Assembly: GCA_004555405.1 (NCBI GenBank)
Contig: SFIE01000045.1
Span: forward strand, 1 to 15,489
Source: Subdoligranulum sp.
GTDB lineage: Bacteria > Bacillota > Clostridia > Oscillospirales > Ruminococcaceae
Direction: 5' to 3'
DNA: 15,489 nucleotides
In this document: positions 12,915 to 15,489 of the stretch, piece after piece
Position numbering within the stretch: position 1 is the first letter of the stretch
How the letters are laid out: each line of letters starts with the position of its first letter
Position numbers and translations under genes: made by a program
Notes under the pieces: generated by a model
What the model saw: the letters and a program-made list of their open reading frames with translations, nothing else
The model's database searches: none
What the model was told of the DNA's origin: nothing

Positions 12915-14537
12915 ATGGTAAAGAGAAAAACAGAGATCGTGAACTGGGTTTTGATCGCTGCGCTGCTGCTATGCTGCGCGGCGGGCTTTGCTGTGCAAAA
13001 ACACTCCGGCACGGTGAGTGCCCTCTTGTGCGGCCCGGAAAAATTTGAAAGCCTGCAGGCGGGGCGCACGCCAAGCGAAGCTGCGCTGGTGACCGGCCTT
13101 TCCATCGGCGGCACCCAGCTGGTGCAGGACAGGGAAACCGGCGTGTATTTTTATTCCCTGCCGCAGGGGGCGCAGGGCGATGCGCCGAGGGTGAGCTTTG
13201 CGGGAAAGAATGGCACAAAATTAAAAATTTTGCAGGATTTTGCGGGCAAGGCCCTGCCCAGCGGCGGCACTGTGCAGCTGCTGGCCTATACCAAAACCGA
13301 ATACCAGACTTTGCAGCTGGTGTGTACGCCGCTGCCCATTTTGAGCCTGCAGGTGCCCGGCCGGCCCGAGCAGATGGAAAAATACCAAAGCAGCGAGCTG
13401 CTCCTGACCCTATATGACAACCGCCCCAGCGCCGGGGCATCGGTGGTGCAGGGCACGGGCAGCATTCATGTGCGCGGCATCGGCAGCGCCCGGTTTGACA
13501 AAAAGGGCTTCCGCTTTACCCTGCGCCACGCAAACGGCGAGGAAAACGATATGGCCCTGCTGGGCCTGCGCAATGACGGCGACTGGATCTTATATGCGGG
13601 CTACACCGAGGCGGAAAAGATCCGGCAGGTGTTCACGGCCAATTTGTGGCGGGAAAGCTGCGGTGAAAGCAACGCCTTTGGTGTGCAGAACAGCAACGAA
13701 TACCGGTATACCGAGCTGTTTTTGAACGGGCGCTACTGGGGCCTGTATGCGCTGAGCTACCCCATTGACGGCAAGCAGCTGCAGGTGGGCGAGGGCGAGC
13801 ATACTTTTTCCAAGCAGGATTTTCTGGTGAGCGAAGCCAAGATCGACTTTGATGTGCCTGCCGAGATCCCGGGCTATGAGATCATTGCGGGCGACACCGT
13901 GAACACGGATTGGGCCGGGGTGTGGAAGCCGCTGAAGCAGTATTACAAAACGCTGCTGGGCGCACAGCAAGCGGACACCCAGGCGCTGAAGCAGCTGGCG
14001 GACGAACAAAGCGCCATTGACTGCTGGCTGTTTACCAATCTGGTGCAGGGTGTGGATCAGGTGCTGGACGAAGGCACGCTGTATAACTATCGCCTTACCA
14101 CCAAGCAGACCCCGGACGGGGTGCGCATTCTGTTTACGCCCTGGGATTTTGACCTGACCTGGGGGGCCGTTTCGGCCGAGGACCCTTCGGCCTCGCTTTC
14201 GCCGCAGGACCATGTGCTGATGACCCTGAACCCCATACACAAGCTGCTGGCCTACGGCGATGCAGAAACGCTGGCCGCCGTGCAGCAGCGCTATCAGGCG
14301 CTGCGGGCAGGCGCGTGGAGCGAGGAAAGCCTGATGCGTATGCTGGACGAATGCGAGGCGGCGGTGTTTGCCTCGGGGGCCTATAAGCGTGACTATGCCC
14401 GCTGGCCGCAAACCGCCCACTGGGACGGAATGCAGGATCTTGGCGAATTCCGCGCCTATGTGAAGGCCCGCCTGGCCGCCATGGATGCCTTTATGCAGGA
14501 CTTGCAAAACGGCGTGGGTGCGGCGCAGCCCGGCTGA
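12915..14537 (+). CDS. CotH kinase-family protein with N-terminal membrane anchor (second paralogue)
   Basis: A 540-residue paralogue of the preceding gene, 24 bases after its stop and surely cotranscribed. The N-terminus (MVKRKTEIVN, then a hydrophobic stretch at residues 11-27) has Cys but no proper lipobox, so it is likely a membrane-anchored extracellular protein rather than a lipoprotein. Residues 40-142 are encoded by DNA about 97% identical to the first gene. Beyond that the two proteins fall to moderate identity but keep all CotH blocks: HVRGIGSARFDKKGFRFTL (RGIGS at 187-191), GDWILYAGYTEAEKIRQVF, LFLNGRYWGLYAL, GVDQVLDEGTLYNYRL and PWDFDLTWG (WDFD at 410-413). The Arg in RGRGS and in FDRTWG of the first protein is replaced here by Ile and Leu, so the two may differ in activity. 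The ribosome site is modest (GGAG, 12903-12906). Confidence 0.88.
   Translation: MVKRKTEIVNWVLIAALLLCCAAGFAVQKHSGTVSALLCGPEKFESLQAGRTPSEAALVTGLSIGGTQLVQDRETGVYFYSLPQGAQGDAPRVSFAGKNGTKLKILQDFAGKALPSGGTVQLLAYTKTEYQTLQLVCTPLPILSLQVPGRPEQMEKYQSSELLLTLYDNRPSAGASVVQGTGSIHVRGIGSARFDKKGFRFTLRHANGEENDMALLGLRNDGDWILYAGYTEAEKIRQVFTANLWRESCGESNAFGVQNSNEYRYTELFLNGRYWGLYALSYPIDGKQLQVGEGEHTFSKQDFLVSEAKIDFDVPAEIPGYEIIAGDTVNTDWAGVWKPLKQYYKTLLGAQQADTQALKQLADEQSAIDCWLFTNLVQGVDQVLDEGTLYNYRLTTKQTPDGVRILFTPWDFDLTWGAVSAEDPSASLSPQDHVLMTLNPIHKLLAYGDAETLAAVQQRYQALRAGAWSEESLMRMLDECEAAVFASGAYKRDYARWPQTAHWDGMQDLGEFRAYVKARLAAMDAFMQDLQNGVGAAQPG
13033..13340 (+). repeat. 308-bp intragenic duplicate, copy B (N-terminal domain of second CotH gene)
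   Basis: It is the partner of 11401-11708 at a constant offset of 1632 bases with 8 mismatches. Sequence similarity drops sharply on both sides. Confidence 0.95.
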
Positions 14538-14583
14538 GCTTTTCGGTAAAACAAATACTGCCGTGCAATGCACGAAAAATCCA

Positions 14584-14611
14584 TGGACAGCGCGGCGGAA
14601 ATCAATATACT
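14584..14611 (+). promoter_or_regulatory. Promoter upstream of ygjV
   Basis: TGGACA (14584-14589) and TATACT (14606-14611) are separated by 16 bases. Transcription would start near 14618 and read through the hairpin at 14652-14716 into the ygjV-like gene. Confidence 0.55.
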
Positions 14612-14651
14612 ATAACTGTACAAAGTGCTTTGAAAGCATTTGCGAATTGCC

Positions 14652-14716
14652 ACAGCGGCTATAAATTTCTCTGTTTTTGACTGATAAACAGAGAGGTTTG
14701 CAGCCGCTGTTTTTTT
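14652..14716 (+). terminator. Two-tier terminator hairpin (end of CotH operon or attenuator of ygjV)
   Basis: The outer stem ACAGCGGCT (14652-14660) pairs with AGCCGCTGT (14702-14710), followed by seven T (14710-14716). An inner stem TCTCTGTTT (14668-14676) pairs with AAACAGAGA (14686-14694). It can end the CotH transcript, which has no other terminator, but it also lies downstream of the promoter at 14584, so it would be part of the ygjV leader. Confidence 0.8.
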
Positions 14717-14778
14717 GCGCCCAAAGCAGGGCACAAAATTCGATAAATGAGAAAGAAAACAGAAAGGATAACGCATAT

Positions 14779-15309
14779 ATGTGGTTTATTTTTGTGCAGC
14801 TTTTGGGGCTGATCCCCTCGCTGATCGCCATCACCTCGCTGCAGTCGGCCAACCGGGGGCGCATTCTGACCTTGCAGCTTCTGTGCTGCGGAATGTGGAT
14901 TCAGCATTACGGCATTTTGGGGGCCGGAACCGCCGTGGCCACCAACTGCATTGGCATTCTGCGGGCGCTGCTGTGCCGCTATAACGACCGCCCGTGGGCC
15001 AAAAGCCGCCTGTGGCTGGCCGTTTTGATGGGGCTGTATCTGGCCAGCGCCGCCGTGACCTGGCAGGGGGCCCCCAGCGCCTTGCTGACCTTTTCGATGC
15101 TGTGCACCACCGTGGCGCTGTGGGTGCATGATATGCGCGTGACGCGGTTTTTGTATTTGCTCAATTCGCCGCCGATCCTTTTGGCCAACCTGCTGCTGGG
15201 GTCATACAGCTGCGCTGCCATTGAGGTGCTGGCGCTTTCCAGCTTTGCGCTGGCCGTGTATCGCTACGACATTCGCCCCGCCCGCCAAGGCGCAGCGGCA
15301 AAGACATAA
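14779..15309 (+). CDS. YgjV-family inner-membrane protein
   Basis: A 176-residue polytopic membrane protein with five to six hydrophobic helices covering nearly the whole chain. The start MWFIFVQLLGLIPSLIAITS, then SANRGRILTLQLLCCGMWIQ and HYGILGAGTAVATNCIGILR, match the YgjV/Imp-YgjV family (short inner-membrane proteins with a conserved Q-x-x-x-x-x-x-W/F-x-x-H-x-x-LLGA pattern). The function of the family is not established to my knowledge. The start is ATG at 14779 because AAAGGA (14763-14768) precedes it at a good distance and the membrane topology begins there. An in-frame upstream start near 14677 would translate the terminator hairpin. It has its own promoter, a structured leader and a terminator, so it is monocistronic. 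Confidence 0.85.
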   Translation: MWFIFVQLLGLIPSLIAITSLQSANRGRILTLQLLCCGMWIQHYGILGAGTAVATNCIGILRALLCRYNDRPWAKSRLWLAVLMGLYLASAAVTWQGAPSALLTFSMLCTTVALWVHDMRVTRFLYLLNSPPILLANLLLGSYSCAAIEVLALSSFALAVYRYDIRPARQGAAAKT

Positions 15310-15314
15310 GAAAC

Positions 15315-15352
15315 AAAAAAATTGGAGGCTGCAGGCAGTCTCCAATTTTTTT
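15315..15352 (+). terminator. Intrinsic terminator after ygjV
   Basis: AAAAAATTGGAG (15316-15327) pairs with CTCCAATTTTTTT (15340-15352). The inner GCTG/CAGT also pairs, with one G:U. Confidence 0.93.
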
Positions 15353-15354
15353 AT

Positions 15355-15489
15355 GGCAATACCGCATAATTCTAAGTGCCGATACGGCGAGCGAGGTGCG
15401 GCAGATGCTAAGCCAAAAGCGCAGGCAATACTTTGTGCTGCAAAGGTGAGCGCCGCCAGTGGCGGATACAGCGAACCGAAGCAGGGGCA
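15355..15489 (+). repeat. Dispersed repeat element, copy 2 (runs off the window)
   Basis: The first 84 bases (15355-15438) match 1705-1788 with 4 substitutions, including the full left terminal repeat. It starts two bases after the T-run of the ygjV terminator and has the same orientation as copy 1. The interior differs from copy 1 and contains a CCGCC-AGT-GGCGG hairpin (15453-15465). The right end is outside the window. Confidence 0.8.

Noticed and set aside
14677..14778. Upstream in-frame start for the YgjV-like protein
   Set aside because: It would translate through the terminator hairpin and add a non-hydrophobic N-terminus unlike the family; a ribosome site lies before 14779.
1..15489. 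CRISPR array, tRNA, rRNA, transposase or phage genes
   Set aside because: I looked for regularly spaced repeats, tRNA arms and recognisable mobile-element proteins and saw none. The only repeats are the dispersed element and the CotH duplication.

Overview
This looks like a chromosomal segment from a low-G+C-phylum but moderately GC-rich Clostridia, most like the Oscillospiraceae/Ruminococcaceae gut lineage (Faecalibacterium, Gemmiger, Subdoligranulum). That placement is inferred from strong AGGAGG-type ribosome binding sites, GTG and TTG starts, GC-rich coding regions alternating with AT-rich promoter patches, short intrinsic terminators, and the protein families present. Nothing here fixes the genus.

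Layout. At 1-538 is the 3' end of a UDP-sugar dehydrogenase (ugd) closed by a terminator. A membrane-anchored Cthe_2159-type carbohydrate-binding protein follows (823-1704). Its stop codon abuts a 172-bp repeat element with inverted ends, and a second copy of that element begins at 15355 and runs off the window. Next come glmM (2260-3645), with a long GC-rich structured leader, and glmS (3735-5603): two steps of UDP-GlcNAc precursor synthesis. On the minus strand are a decayed GGDEF/EAL gene (5720-6415) and a sodium/glutamate symporter gltS (6564-7958) with its own promoter, an operator-like palindrome and a terminator. A roughly 600-bp AT-rich divergent region (7959-8585) separates gltS from sfsA (8586-9254) and a YaeR-like VOC metalloprotein (9296-9679).

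The most interesting part is 9758-14537. It holds a promoter, a terminator-like hairpin in the leader, a VTC-domain polyphosphate-polymerase-like gene with a TTG start, a DUF4956 membrane protein, and two tandem CotH-kinase-family proteins. One CotH protein has a lipobox; the other has an N-terminal membrane helix. Their N-terminal domains are about 97% identical in DNA over 308 bp while the rest has diverged, which points to recent gene conversion. The distant carbohydrate-binding gene at 823 shares with this operon an identical 10-base -35 region at the same spacing from the -10 box, and similar leader hairpin sequences. The two loci may therefore form one regulon: a cytoplasmic/membrane VTC-DUF4956 module coupled to surface-exposed CotH kinases and a surface glycan-binding beta-helix protein. 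The window ends with a ygjV-family membrane protein behind its own promoter and a structured terminator/attenuator, then the second repeat copy.

All calls are from reading the sequence. No database search was run.
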